This document shows, piece by piece, positions 9,023 to 15,845 of a DNA stretch of 58,793 nucleotides; the stretch's first letter is position 1, and every line of letters begins with the position of its first letter. A program made the position numbers and the translations under genes. The stretch is from Lachnospiraceae bacterium. GTDB taxonomy: Bacteria; Bacillota; Clostridia; Lachnospirales; Lachnospiraceae. Under the pieces are notes generated by a model. The model saw only the letters and a program-made list of their open reading frames with translations. It did not search any database and was not told the DNA's origin. The stretch covers positions 1 to 58,793 of the forward strand of contig JAFUXG010000001.1 of NCBI GenBank assembly GCA_017470935.1, written 5' to 3'.

Positions 9023-10051
9023 TTACAATGTCTTATTTTTATGAATACTTTTTTTGATAAATAACTTCATATCCTCAAGTATCTTCATGGTCTCCGGAGT
9101 TCCGGTTCCCATGGTGGCAAAGGCATGGAATGCACCCTGCATCTGAATCATACGCACATCCACACCTGCATCCTCGCACATATGGTATAACTCCATGGAA
9201 TCAGCATAAAGTGTCTCATTGTAATCACAGGTAATAAATGTGGGTGGAAAATTCTTATAATATCCATAGAGTGGTGAAACACAGGAATCATCTGCGTTAT
9301 GCTTTCCCACATATATTTCATTGAGTGCCGGCAGACATCCTTCCTTGACTGTGAAATCATCCACCTCATGCTCGCCTCTGGAAAGAGAGCCTGTGAAATC
9401 CATAAAGGGACTATGCACTATAACCGCTGCTATCCTTTTATCAATCTCTATGTCATCATGTGCTTGTTCCAACTCATCGCAATTATCAGAGTTCTTCTCA
9501 TCGTTACAGCCATATATCCCGGAATCGTCACACTCTGCATTTATCCTATGACATAACGCAAGACAGAGATTTGCCCCGGCACTCTCACCACAGAGCACGA
9601 TTTCTGCTTTCGGATATTTTTGTGCCAGTTTGCAAAACATCTCATAGCAGTCATCTAATCCTGACGGATAAGGATTTTCCGGGGCCAGTCTGTAATCCAC
9701 TGCCACCACCTTATATCCTGTGGCTTTTGCCAGCATAGAACAGTAGCCTCTTGAGGATGCGGCACTTCCCGACACAAAACCGCCACCGTGAATATACATA
9801 ACGATTACACCATCATTAACATTCTCCGGTATACTGATTTCGGACTTACCATTCCCTATACGAAGTCTGTATACCTTCACCCCCTTTTCTCTGGGCATAA
9901 ATGTATATCCAATGCCGGAGATTCTTCGCACTGCCTTCCAGTTGACCTTTGCCATGTTCTCATCAAACTGCATTCCCCGGGTCATCATTTTCACAACCCT
10001 GATATTCTTTTTCATTTCCTTGCTTGTAGCTTTGCGAATCTCAATCGGCAT
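9023..10051 (-). CDS. Alpha/beta hydrolase, HSL/acetyl-esterase family
   Basis: 342-aa carboxylesterase of the hormone-sensitive-lipase group. The oxyanion-hole motif 'YIHGGGFVSGSA' lies at about 130 and the nucleophile elbow 'CGESAGANL' (Ser) at about 160. The usual acid and His fall in 'FITCDYNETLYADS' and 'GAFHAFATMG' near the C terminus. No signal peptide, so it is cytoplasmic. A hydrophilic insertion of about 25 residues rich in Asp, Asn and Cys ('DDSGIYGCNDEKNSDNCDEL') interrupts the region after the nucleophile. The start overlaps the end of the glycerate kinase gene by 11 bp and GAGAGGG precedes it, so the two are co-transcribed. Confidence 0.85.
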   Translation of the reverse strand: MPIEIRKATSKEMKKNIRVVKMMTRGMQFDENMAKVNWKAVRRISGIGYTFMPREKGVKVYRLRIGNGKSEISIPENVNDGVIVMYIHGGGFVSGSAASSRGYCSMLAKATGYKVVAVDYRLAPENPYPSGLDDCYEMFCKLAQKYPKAEIVLCGESAGANLCLALCHRINAECDDSGIYGCNDEKNSDNCDELEQAHDDIEIDKRIAAVIVHSPFMDFTGSLSRGEHEVDDFTVKEGCLPALNEIYVGKHNADDSCVSPLYGYYKNFPPTFITCDYNETLYADSMELYHMCEDAGVDVRMIQMQGAFHAFATMGTGTPETMKILEDMKLFIKKSIHKNKTL

Positions 10052-11474
10052 CTAATAATCCCTCTCTTCTAAATACCTTTTCCACGGTATCTGCAAGATA
10101 TTTTCCTGCAATCTCAGGTTTCATTACATCTTGTGGAACGACATTCTCATATTCGATGGCATAATAAGCATCTATCCCATGAAAAAGACATTGCTTCACT
10201 CCATCGCCAAGCTTACCTGCAAAGGCTATCACCTTTTTGGGTTTATCAGCATTACTGTACTCTTTGGCAAGATTTGCAACACTTATGGGAGCCTTACCCA
10301 TAACAGTCTGCCCATCAAGACAGCCCTCTCCGGTTATAATTATATCTGCCTTTTCAATATAATCCTTAAGTCCTGTTTCTTCAATGATAAGTCTGCTTCC
10401 CGAAACAAGCTCTCCATGCAGAAATGTGCGAAAGGCAAAGCCCAGTCCTCCCGCTGCCCCGTCACCCGGATGATCTGTATTAATTGATTTCAAATTTTCA
10501 TCTGGTTTTGAAGTTTTGTAAAGCATCATATCTGGTGATAACTTCACCGTTTCGTGCAACGTCATATCCGGTGATAATTTCTTTGTTTTGTGCAGCATCA
10601 CATCTTGGAACAATTTCTGCACAATCTCCGCATAATGTGACAGCCACTTATCCATTTTCATTATATCCTCTTTGGACGCTCCCTTTTGAGGTGCAAAAAC
10701 TGCACTGCATCCGTTTTCACCGCAGAGTGGATTATCCACATCACAGGCAATACGAAACTCACACTCCGAAAGCTCAGGCAGCATATGAGAGGTGTCAATT
10801 AATTTAAGCTTTTCAAGTCCTGCTGCACCATGTTCAATCTCACCATCTTCCTCATCAAAAAAATGCACTCCTAACGCCTGCAGCATTCCCACTCCACCAT
10901 CATTAGTGGCACTGCCGCCGATTCCAATAATGAACCTCCTGCATCCACGGCCTATTGCATCACGAATCACTTCGCCCACTCCATAGGTTGTAGTGTACAT
11001 AGGATTACGGTTATCCTCAGGTACTAGAGTAAGTCCGGCAGCTCCTGCAATTTCAATTACGGCACAAAGTTCACCTGACAATTCCGTTTTATGAATTTCC
11101 GCTTTCCCGTTGTAATAACCACTATCACCCGTGTATTCTTTTTGCCTTTTGACAATATCTGAAAGCTTGGGCATAGCAGTTCTCATATGTTCATCTGTTA
11201 CTTCGTCCACAATACCATTGGTGTTTCTGAGTTGTACAATCCCATACTCACAGAAAACCTTTTCTCCCAGTGATCCGGTAACCCGCACTGAGACAAGCTC
11301 TCCACCCATTCCGTCAACGAGAGCCTGCACCGTTCCTTCCCCTCCATCCGCCAAAGGACGCACTATCACATTCGCCTTAGGATCGACTCTTAGTATTCCC
11401 TCCTTAACTGCATCCCCAGCTTGCATGGAAGCAATACTGCCCTTAAATGAATCCATTGCAATGAGTATATTCAT
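10041..11474 (-). CDS. glxK: Glycerate 2-kinase (GarK/GlxK family) with repeat insertion
   Basis: ATP-dependent phosphorylation of glycerate. The N terminus 'MNILIAMDSFKGSIAS' and the internal motifs 'PLADGGEGTVQAL', 'IGIGGSATNDGGVGMLQALG' and 'VIITGEGCLDGQT' are typical of this family. At 477 aa it exceeds the usual length of about 380 because of two hydrophilic insertions: one at about 83-130, and one at about 295-340 that contains three 12-residue near-repeats ending in 'LSPDM'. The insertions fall between conserved blocks, so the enzyme may still work. First gene of a pair with the esterase. The start follows GAGGTTGAT. Confidence 0.9.
   Translation of the reverse strand: MNILIAMDSFKGSIASMQAGDAVKEGILRVDPKANVIVRPLADGGEGTVQALVDGMGGELVSVRVTGSLGEKVFCEYGIVQLRNTNGIVDEVTDEHMRTAMPKLSDIVKRQKEYTGDSGYYNGKAEIHKTELSGELCAVIEIAGAAGLTLVPEDNRNPMYTTTYGVGEVIRDAIGRGCRRFIIGIGGSATNDGGVGMLQALGVHFFDEEDGEIEHGAAGLEKLKLIDTSHMLPELSECEFRIACDVDNPLCGENGCSAVFAPQKGASKEDIMKMDKWLSHYAEIVQKLFQDVMLHKTKKLSPDMTLHETVKLSPDMMLYKTSKPDENLKSINTDHPGDGAAGGLGFAFRTFLHGELVSGSRLIIEETGLKDYIEKADIIITGEGCLDGQTVMGKAPISVANLAKEYSNADKPKKVIAFAGKLGDGVKQCLFHGIDAYYAIEYENVVPQDVMKPEIAGKYLADTVEKVFRREGLLDAD
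10501..10602 (-). repeat. 36-bp tandem repeat inside the glycerate kinase gene
   Basis: Two adjacent 36-bp units (10531-10566 and 10567-10602) are close copies, and a shorter diverged unit lies at 10501-10530. The period is a multiple of three, so the frame stays open and adds 12-residue repeats of the type 'MLHKTKKLSPDM'. It lies in a non-conserved loop. Confidence 0.75.
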
Positions 11475-11503
11475 AATATATCAACCTCACATCGCTACTT
11501 TGC

Positions 11504-12751
11504 TCACTTCTTCATGAACGCAGCTTCCATATACATTATTCCATTCCGAGATATCCCTGCCTCCTTTGCCACATCAGGATAACCGGATACTACATCAAGT
11601 ATGTCATCTGCCATTTCCTTTGCATCCGAAAGCTTTATTCCAAACTGTTCAGAGACACTTAATGCCAGATCTATATCAATCATACTGTCTGTTTCATCTA
11701 CATTTAAAGAAAGCATATCCCCATAAGGAACCGGATTCACATCATACACTGGTGACAGCACCCACCCCTTAGATGTCAGCAAAAAACCGTGATTTCTGAA
11801 ATGATCATCCGTATTAGAAACCGCCATATTGAATACTATTCTGCGCCATAATTCCCTAAGGTCATCAACAGGTCTTGCGCCATGTCCCTTAATAAATGCA
11901 GCAATTTCCAGATAGCTTCCGTCATGATCACCGTCAGTTTTTCCAAGCATAGTCATGGCAGAGGAAAAATGAATTCTGCGATTTCTAAGTCTGTCAAATC
12001 TTTTCACAAGAAATGTTGATCCATTCTTACTGAACTTTTCAAACTTGGCTTCCGGAACATCCAGACCGCATCTGATTGCCAATTCATGTACTGCCATCTC
12101 CCATGCCGCCACATCATACTCATCATTTCTAGAAGGAAATTTGGCAATCCACAAAGAACCGTCAGGAGCCTCCACCGATGCCTTAGGTCTTGCACCACCC
12201 AAAGAAGAACCGGGGGCAATCAGCTGTGTAACCCATCTGTCATCAAGACCTGTTTCATCCTTTTCATAAGCCATTGATGCAGCCTCTAATTTTCTTAATA
12301 ACACCCAGGGCGGCGTAGCAAACTCCTTATCATTGGAAAGAAAATCTCCACCTTCCTCCAAAGCAAATCTAAGAGCCCCCATTCTGCATTCGTCATATAC
12401 ACCGAGCAGATAGTCACACTCCTGCAGAGTTCTTGGTTTTCTACTCTCGCGCCTTGCAATAATATTCTCCCTGCGCTGCATCAGCCGTCTTCCCCACCTG
12501 TCCGGACAGGAATCTGAAAAAATGCCAAACATAACCTTGCCTGCCGGAGTGTATTGCCTCCCACGGTACAAATTTATATCCGAATCAATAGGAAATGCAA
12601 ATCTGCATTCCGACAGCCACTTATCATCAAACTCAAATGAATAATTCTCTTTGCCTCTGGCAATATCAGCATATAATCTTCCGATCAGATTCGGTATATC
12701 TCCACTCCAATTTTCATATACATATATCGTTTTTTCGCTTTCCATATTCAA
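11504..12751 (-). CDS. hipA: HipA-family Ser/Thr kinase toxin
   Basis: 415-aa kinase of the HipA toxin family (E. coli HipA phosphorylates glutamyl-tRNA synthetase). Seen: an N-terminal HipA domain with 'FSDSCPDRWGRRLM', a glycine-rich loop 'PGSSLGGARPKASV', catalytic 'SNTDDHFRNHGFLL' and metal-binding 'YDVNPVPYG'. All core residues appear present. The ATG overlaps the end of the hipB-like gene by 4 bp, so the two are translationally coupled. Some members of the family are not growth-inhibitory, so the toxic effect is inferred. Confidence 0.88.
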   Translation of the reverse strand: MNMESEKTIYVYENWSGDIPNLIGRLYADIARGKENYSFEFDDKWLSECRFAFPIDSDINLYRGRQYTPAGKVMFGIFSDSCPDRWGRRLMQRRENIIARRESRKPRTLQECDYLLGVYDECRMGALRFALEEGGDFLSNDKEFATPPWVLLRKLEAASMAYEKDETGLDDRWVTQLIAPGSSLGGARPKASVEAPDGSLWIAKFPSRNDEYDVAAWEMAVHELAIRCGLDVPEAKFEKFSKNGSTFLVKRFDRLRNRRIHFSSAMTMLGKTDGDHDGSYLEIAAFIKGHGARPVDDLRELWRRIVFNMAVSNTDDHFRNHGFLLTSKGWVLSPVYDVNPVPYGDMLSLNVDETDSMIDIDLALSVSEQFGIKLSDAKEMADDILDVVSGYPDVAKEAGISRNGIMYMEAAFMKK

Positions 12752-13074
12752 ATCCAGTCCTTTTGTTTCGACACACGTTTCCTTGTTTCCAACCCCATAT
12801 CCTGTATCTGCCTTCCAAGCTCATCATCCTTCGCAACAAGCAGCAGATCACTATCCATGTTGCCTAGTGCATGCAATGCCGCAGCATATGCACCGATCGC
12901 TACCGAGGGCGAACCCTTCTCAATCTGCCAGAGCGTGGTCCTGCTGATTCCCGCACGTTCCGCTACAAGCTCTACAGATATATTACGCCTAAGCCTTGCA
13001 AGACGAATCTGATCGCCCATCTGTTCTAATATTCTCTCTGTCTGTGGCAACAAAACAACCTTGCTCTTTCCCAT
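12748..13074 (-). CDS. hipB: HipB-like XRE antitoxin / repressor
   Basis: 108 aa. A helix-turn-helix of XRE type sits at about 15-70 ('GDQIRLARLRRNISVELVAE' region, then 'ISRTTLWQIEKGSPS'). I start at ATG 13074, which has GGAGGG nine bases upstream, instead of an upstream in-frame codon. In HipBA systems the HipB dimer binds operators overlapping the promoter and neutralises HipA. A perfect palindrome overlaps the promoter here, which fits autoregulation. Confidence 0.85.
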   Translation of the reverse strand: MGKSKVVLLPQTERILEQMGDQIRLARLRRNISVELVAERAGISRTTLWQIEKGSPSVAIGAYAAALHALGNMDSDLLLVAKDDELGRQIQDMGLETRKRVSKQKDWI

Positions 13075-13127
13075 AGTTTCCCTCCGATATATGGATTTAT
13101 TCCATGTCCATAACAATCATTCTTATC

Positions 13128-13163
13128 GTTTATAATTATAAACCCAAACCATATTAATGTCAA
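13128..13163 (-). promoter_or_regulatory. hipBA promoter with overlapping palindromic operator
   Basis: On the minus strand: -35 TTGACA (13163-13158), a 17-bp spacer, -10 TATAAT (13140-13135). The perfect 16-bp palindrome GTTTATAATTATAAAC (13128-13143) covers the -10 box, a natural site for HipB repression. It lies about 54 bp upstream of the hipB start. Confidence 0.7.
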
Positions 13164-13239
13164 TATTCTAGAACATTCGGATGCTTTTTTAGTGAATGGT
13201 AAATAAAGATAAATCAATCCATCTAATTAAATTATCGCC

Positions 13240-13268
13240 TTGTAATTATTCCTTAGAAGTGATATAAT
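13240..13268 (+). promoter_or_regulatory. Promoter of toxin-like peptide mRNA (copy 1)
   Basis: -35 TTGTAA (13240-13245), 17-bp spacer, consensus -10 TATAAT (13263-13268). Predicted transcription start near 13275, giving a leader of about 130 nt before the peptide ATG. The same boxes and spacing occur in copy 2 at 17190-17218. Confidence 0.7.
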
Positions 13269-13406
13269 TATACCTGCCAGACATAGGTCGGCAAGCGCCT
13301 AACTCCTTGTATTATCAGCACTATTGTTAAACGCTGGTTATTTCGGGGCACAGGGAGGTGAGTATTTACCCGAATGCCAAGTAACTTTATGACAGGAGGG
13401 ATGCCT

Positions 13407-13556
13407 ATGAACGTTATAGGTATTGTGAGTATCGGAGTAACTGTGATAAGTATCATCATCACGATAGTTTCTTTGAAAAAGCATAAAGAAAAGGACGCTT
13501 CGCCTACCAAGCTTAAAGCGTCCATTTCCTTAAAAATCAAATTCAACAAGGAGTGA
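13407..13556 (+). CDS. 49-aa hydrophobic peptide, putative type I toxin (copy 1)
   Basis: ATG preceded by AGGAGGG (spacing six). Residues 2-22 form one transmembrane helix ('NVIGIVSIGVTVISIIITIV'). A Lys-rich patch follows, and the tail 'KASISLKIKFNKE' recalls the basic, alternating C-terminal tail of clostridial membrane type I toxins as I remember them. The 3' half of the gene is covered by a predicted antisense RNA. Expected role: inner-membrane depolarising toxin when not silenced. The homologous copy at 17356 differs mostly in the last ten residues, which supports real coding. Not assigned to a named family. Confidence 0.65.
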   Translation: MNVIGIVSIGVTVISIIITIVSLKKHKEKDASPTKLKASISLKIKFNKE

Positions 13557-13577
13557 CGTTGCTTCGCCCCTATGTCT
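13484..13577 (-). ncRNA. Predicted antisense RNA antitoxin, copy 1
   Basis: Defined by the leftward promoter at 13612-13584 and the terminator at 13523-13493, giving an RNA of about 93 nt complementary to the last 70 or so bases of the peptide gene and its 3' UTR. Its 5' end resembles the 5' end of the toxin mRNA: both begin near CAGACATAGG and reach ACTCCTTG. Confidence 0.6.
13493..13523 (-). terminator. Terminator of antisense RNA, copy 1
   Basis: Arms GGACGCTT (13493-13500) and AAGCGTCC (13516-13523) pair perfectly. On the minus strand the hairpin is followed by a T-rich run (TTTTCTTT). It lies inside the peptide coding region, as expected for an antisense RNA ending in the toxin gene. 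Confidence 0.65.
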
Positions 13578-13583
13578 GAGTTT

Positions 13584-13612
13584 ATGATAACATCATCATT
13601 AACTTCTGTCAA
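13584..13612 (-). promoter_or_regulatory. Antisense RNA promoter, copy 1
   Basis: Minus strand: consensus -35 TTGACA (13612-13607), 17-bp spacer, -10 TATCAT (13589-13584). It is stronger at -35 than the toxin promoter, as is usual for antitoxin RNAs. Conserved at 17561-17533 in copy 2. Confidence 0.7.
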
Positions 13613-13653
13613 TTCATTTTTATCAGAAACATCTTATACTTAACAAAGTTTTA

Positions 13654-14250
13654 TTACACATTTAACCCTACCCTCACAATATCCTCATGGGGATTGGTTC
13701 TTGCAAGACCAAGTTCCACAATCTCACCCGTAAATGGTACAAAATGATTCTGTATATATGAAAATGCCGCCCTTATCTGTTCCTTATCAAGTGTTTTTCC
13801 CAATGTAACATGAGGAAACCATTTTGACGGATTATAATATTTGTTCACATTTACAGTCGAAGAATCATGCCCATTATCCAAGCCATCTTTATTAACATCT
13901 TCTTTCGATACTTCATTATCATTACAGGATATCTGATTAATGGAATTGTACACCTCTACTGCCATATTATGAAGATAATCATCAAGCACCGGTGTGGCGT
14001 ACATCACATAGGGCAGAAAAATTCCTATGGATACGAACTGTACTTCTCCCCGATACATATTATCACGAAGATTATCCATCACGGAAAAAAGCCTATCCGG
14101 TGTTCTGGCTTCAAAGGAAGAAATCGTTAGATGTGGCGGAACATTATGCTCAGGCATGAAGTTATTACCTGAGCTTTTCGCTATCCCATCAATCAACTGC
14201 TGTAATTTTCTATTTGTTGCATCATCAAAGTATGCTGTAATAAGATACAT
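13654..14250 (-). CDS. 2H phosphoesterase / 2'-5' RNA ligase family protein
   Basis: 198 aa. Two His-x-Thr motifs define the 2H fold: 'PHLTISSFE' (about 43) and 'FPHVTLGKT' (about 147). Members hydrolyse or make 2',5' or cyclic phosphodiester bonds in RNA or nucleotides; the substrate here is unknown. A hydrophilic Asp/Asn/Ser-rich insertion of about 25 residues precedes the second motif. It sits between two predicted type I loci but has its own transcription unit. No signal peptide. Confidence 0.82.
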   Translation of the reverse strand: MYLITAYFDDATNRKLQQLIDGIAKSSGNNFMPEHNVPPHLTISSFEARTPDRLFSVMDNLRDNMYRGEVQFVSIGIFLPYVMYATPVLDDYLHNMAVEVYNSINQISCNDNEVSKEDVNKDGLDNGHDSSTVNVNKYYNPSKWFPHVTLGKTLDKEQIRAAFSYIQNHFVPFTGEIVELGLARTNPHEDIVRVGLNV

Positions 14251-14290
14251 AACACTACTCCCTTATATTCACTTAATATTATATTTACCA

Positions 14291-14319
14291 TTGAAAAACT
14301 CAATAAAACATAGTATAAT
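14291..14319 (+). promoter_or_regulatory. Promoter of antisense RNA at the second type I locus
   Basis: -35 TTGAAA (14291-14296), 17-bp spacer, consensus -10 TATAAT (14314-14319). It drives a short transcript starting near 14326 and ending at the hairpin 14378-14413, opposite to the 29-aa peptide gene. Confidence 0.7.
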
Positions 14320-14325
14320 GCCAAT

Positions 14326-14420
14326 AGAAAAGGTGTTACCGATAGACGGTTAATCCTTTCGTCAATTAGTTATTATAAATAACCGCTTGATTTGCAAGGT
14401 CAGGGCGGTTATTTTATTTC
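14326..14420 (+). ncRNA. Predicted antisense RNA of the 29-aa peptide locus
   Basis: About 95 nt between a consensus promoter and a strong hairpin terminator, complementary to the 3' UTR and the last codon or two of the peptide mRNA. Its 5' sequence GGTGTTACC...ACGGTTAATCC closely resembles the 5' end of the peptide mRNA transcribed from the other side (14609-14579 on the minus strand), repeating the arrangement of the 13.2-kb and 17.2-kb loci although the primary sequence is different. Confidence 0.6.
14378..14413 (+). terminator. Hairpin terminator of the antisense RNA, next to the peptide stop codon
   Basis: Perfect 9-bp arms AATAACCGC and GCGGTTATT, then TTTTATTT on the plus strand. On the minus strand the downstream run is weak (TATAATAA), so the peptide mRNA may read through while the antisense RNA stops. 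Confidence 0.75.
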
Positions 14421-14503
14421 CCGCTATTACGACCGACTGCATAGCCTAGTCCATAGCAAGTTATACATAAACTGATGACAGCTATTAAGTCTGTAATAGT
14501 CAT
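14414..14503 (-). CDS. 29-aa hydrophobic peptide, putative type I toxin
   Basis: A strong GAGAGGGGGA site eight bases before ATG opens a 29-codon frame. Residues 5-23 form a transmembrane helix ('DLIAVISLCITCYGLGYAVG') and the tail is polar ('RNSGK'). It resembles the very short holin-like toxin peptides annotated in Firmicutes. A convergent antisense promoter and terminator face it. The leader is about 100 nt. It is too short for ordinary gene callers, and toxicity is inferred from architecture. Confidence 0.6.
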   Translation of the reverse strand: MTITDLIAVISLCITCYGLGYAVGRNSGK

Positions 14504-14612
14504 ATGCAATATCCCCCTCTCGAAGATTCCTTTTTCAAGGTTTCTATGTAAACAAAGTTCACAGTACTTCGATTGTCGGATCAACCGCCTACCGTATATG
14601 GTAACACCCATA

Positions 14613-14644
14613 ATTATAATATCATATTATTTTCAATATATCAA
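14613..14644 (-). promoter_or_regulatory. Possible promoter of the 29-aa peptide mRNA
   Basis: Minus strand options: TTGATA (14644-14639) with TATTAT (14622-14617) at 16 bp, or the consensus TATAAT (14618-14613) without a well-placed -35. Either would start the mRNA near 14606 with GGTGTTACC at its 5' end. Confidence 0.4.
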
Positions 14645-14667
14645 GAACATATGTTCATGTAATATCT

Positions 14668-14889
14668 TTAATTTGCATCCTCAAAGTCATAATCTATGCA
14701 GTCAAAGTTCCTCACCTTCCCGGTGGCCCATGGACTTCCCACATCACAACGTCCTCTGTGATACTGTTCCGTAACACTCTCCGGAGTCTGTTCCTCAGAA
14801 ACATTCACCTTGATCCTAGAAACTCCTGCCTCACATTTACCATCAAGCAATGCAATTATATTATCGATATCATTATTGCTTTCAGTCAT
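14668..14889 (-). CDS. 73-aa acidic small protein, function unknown
   Basis: Preceded by GGAAGTGAT. The product is acidic and hydrophilic with three Cys ('GKCEAGVSR', 'GRCDVGSPW', 'FDCIDYD') and no membrane segment. It lies 87 bp downstream of the 217-aa gene on the same strand and is probably in its operon. Not recognised; a small partner or peptide precursor is possible but unsupported. Confidence 0.5.
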   Translation of the reverse strand: MTESNNDIDNIIALLDGKCEAGVSRIKVNVSEEQTPESVTEQYHRGRCDVGSPWATGKVRNFDCIDYDFEDAN

Positions 14890-14976
14890 ATAATATCACT
14901 TCCTTAATTGATACATTGTTAATAAACCTGCAAAGGCAGAATGAACACTCATTCCGCCTTTGCTTGTAGTATATTA

Positions 14977-15630
14977 TTATCTTGGTATCACTCCAACAGT
15001 CACCTCTGCCGTTGATATATCCACAACCGCAGGCTCCCCTCCGCCTGTGGAAATCTCCATCTCAACACGCTGTGCGGTATAGCCTTCCCCGGCAATCTCA
15101 TCCACACGTTCTCCGGCCTCCTTGACACCTTCAGCCATCTCCTCATTCTCTTCCATAAGAGACTTCTTATACTTCTCATGCTCCTTTGCCATAAAGCCCA
15201 TCTGCTTTGCCATCTGGTACATATCAATGTTATATTCAGCCAAAGCCTGCTCATCCTTGGCAGGAACAATTCCTCCCTTGGAAATACGTCTTGCTATTTC
15301 TAACATCTTTGCTTCTGCATCAGCCTGCATTTCCATTCCCTTTGCCTGCTGGTCACCCACAGCACCGTTGAACTCTGCCCAGTGGGCTTTCGCATTCTGT
15401 TCAGTCTGCTTGTCGGCATTCTTAGCCGTCTCTTTAAGCTTCTCTATTGCTTCTTCAGAAAGTGTCAGCGTAACACCGCCATCAACCTCGATACTTCCGT
15501 TTTCAATCACACGATGAACCTCTGCAGAGTCCGGAAACCTCACACGAATATTGCCACCTTCACCCATCTGCTTTGTAGAATATCTGACTGCTTTTTGTCC
15601 GTCACTTGCCGGAATATTGAATACTGCCAT
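14977..15630 (-). CDS. 217-aa coiled-coil protein, function unknown
   Basis: I choose ATG 15630 because AAGGAGG lies eight bases upstream; the GTG nine bases earlier overlaps that site. An N-terminal beta-like part (1-55, 'VRYSTKQMGEGGNIRVRF') is followed by a long Glu/Lys/Ala-rich helical region (about 55-185) and a short beta tail. No signal peptide or membrane span. It shares an operon with the 73-aa gene and lies between type I loci and fic. Function unknown. Confidence 0.55.
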   Translation of the reverse strand: MAVFNIPASDGQKAVRYSTKQMGEGGNIRVRFPDSAEVHRVIENGSIEVDGGVTLTLSEEAIEKLKETAKNADKQTEQNAKAHWAEFNGAVGDQQAKGMEMQADAEAKMLEIARRISKGGIVPAKDEQALAEYNIDMYQMAKQMGFMAKEHEKYKKSLMEENEEMAEGVKEAGERVDEIAGEGYTAQRVEMEISTGGGEPAVVDISTAEVTVGVIPR

Positions 15631-15845
15631 ATTACGCACCTCCTTGTACTTACATGCAATTCAAATGTTATACAATATTGTGAAATCCATTTACATTCGT
15701 TATTGTAACATATGCCCCAAAATAATACAAGGCGAACCGCAAAACTATGTCATGCAGTCCGCCGCAATCCAGGTCAAAATATATTACATTCACTTAGAAT
15801 ACTATTATATGTTATTTTAATTACTAATACAAACAATATTTAAAA

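Larger units (their letters stand above)
13237..13629. repeat. Type I toxin-antitoxin locus, copy 1 (repeated at 17187)
   Basis: A 393-bp segment repeated at 17187-17578 with high identity. Similarity begins abruptly at GCCTTGTAATT and ends at TTTTTATCAGAAA; flanking DNA is unrelated. Each copy holds a rightward promoter, a long leader, a 49-aa hydrophobic peptide gene, and a leftward promoter at the far end reading antisense into the peptide gene. The sharp borders mean the entire module was duplicated or moved as a unit. Confidence 0.85.

Noticed and set aside
13268-13612. Minus-strand 114-aa open frame over type I copy 1 (and a similar one over copy 2)
   Set aside because: It is the antisense of the leader and peptide gene, has no ribosome site, and is explained by the repeat. 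Promoters and the peptide on the plus strand fit better.
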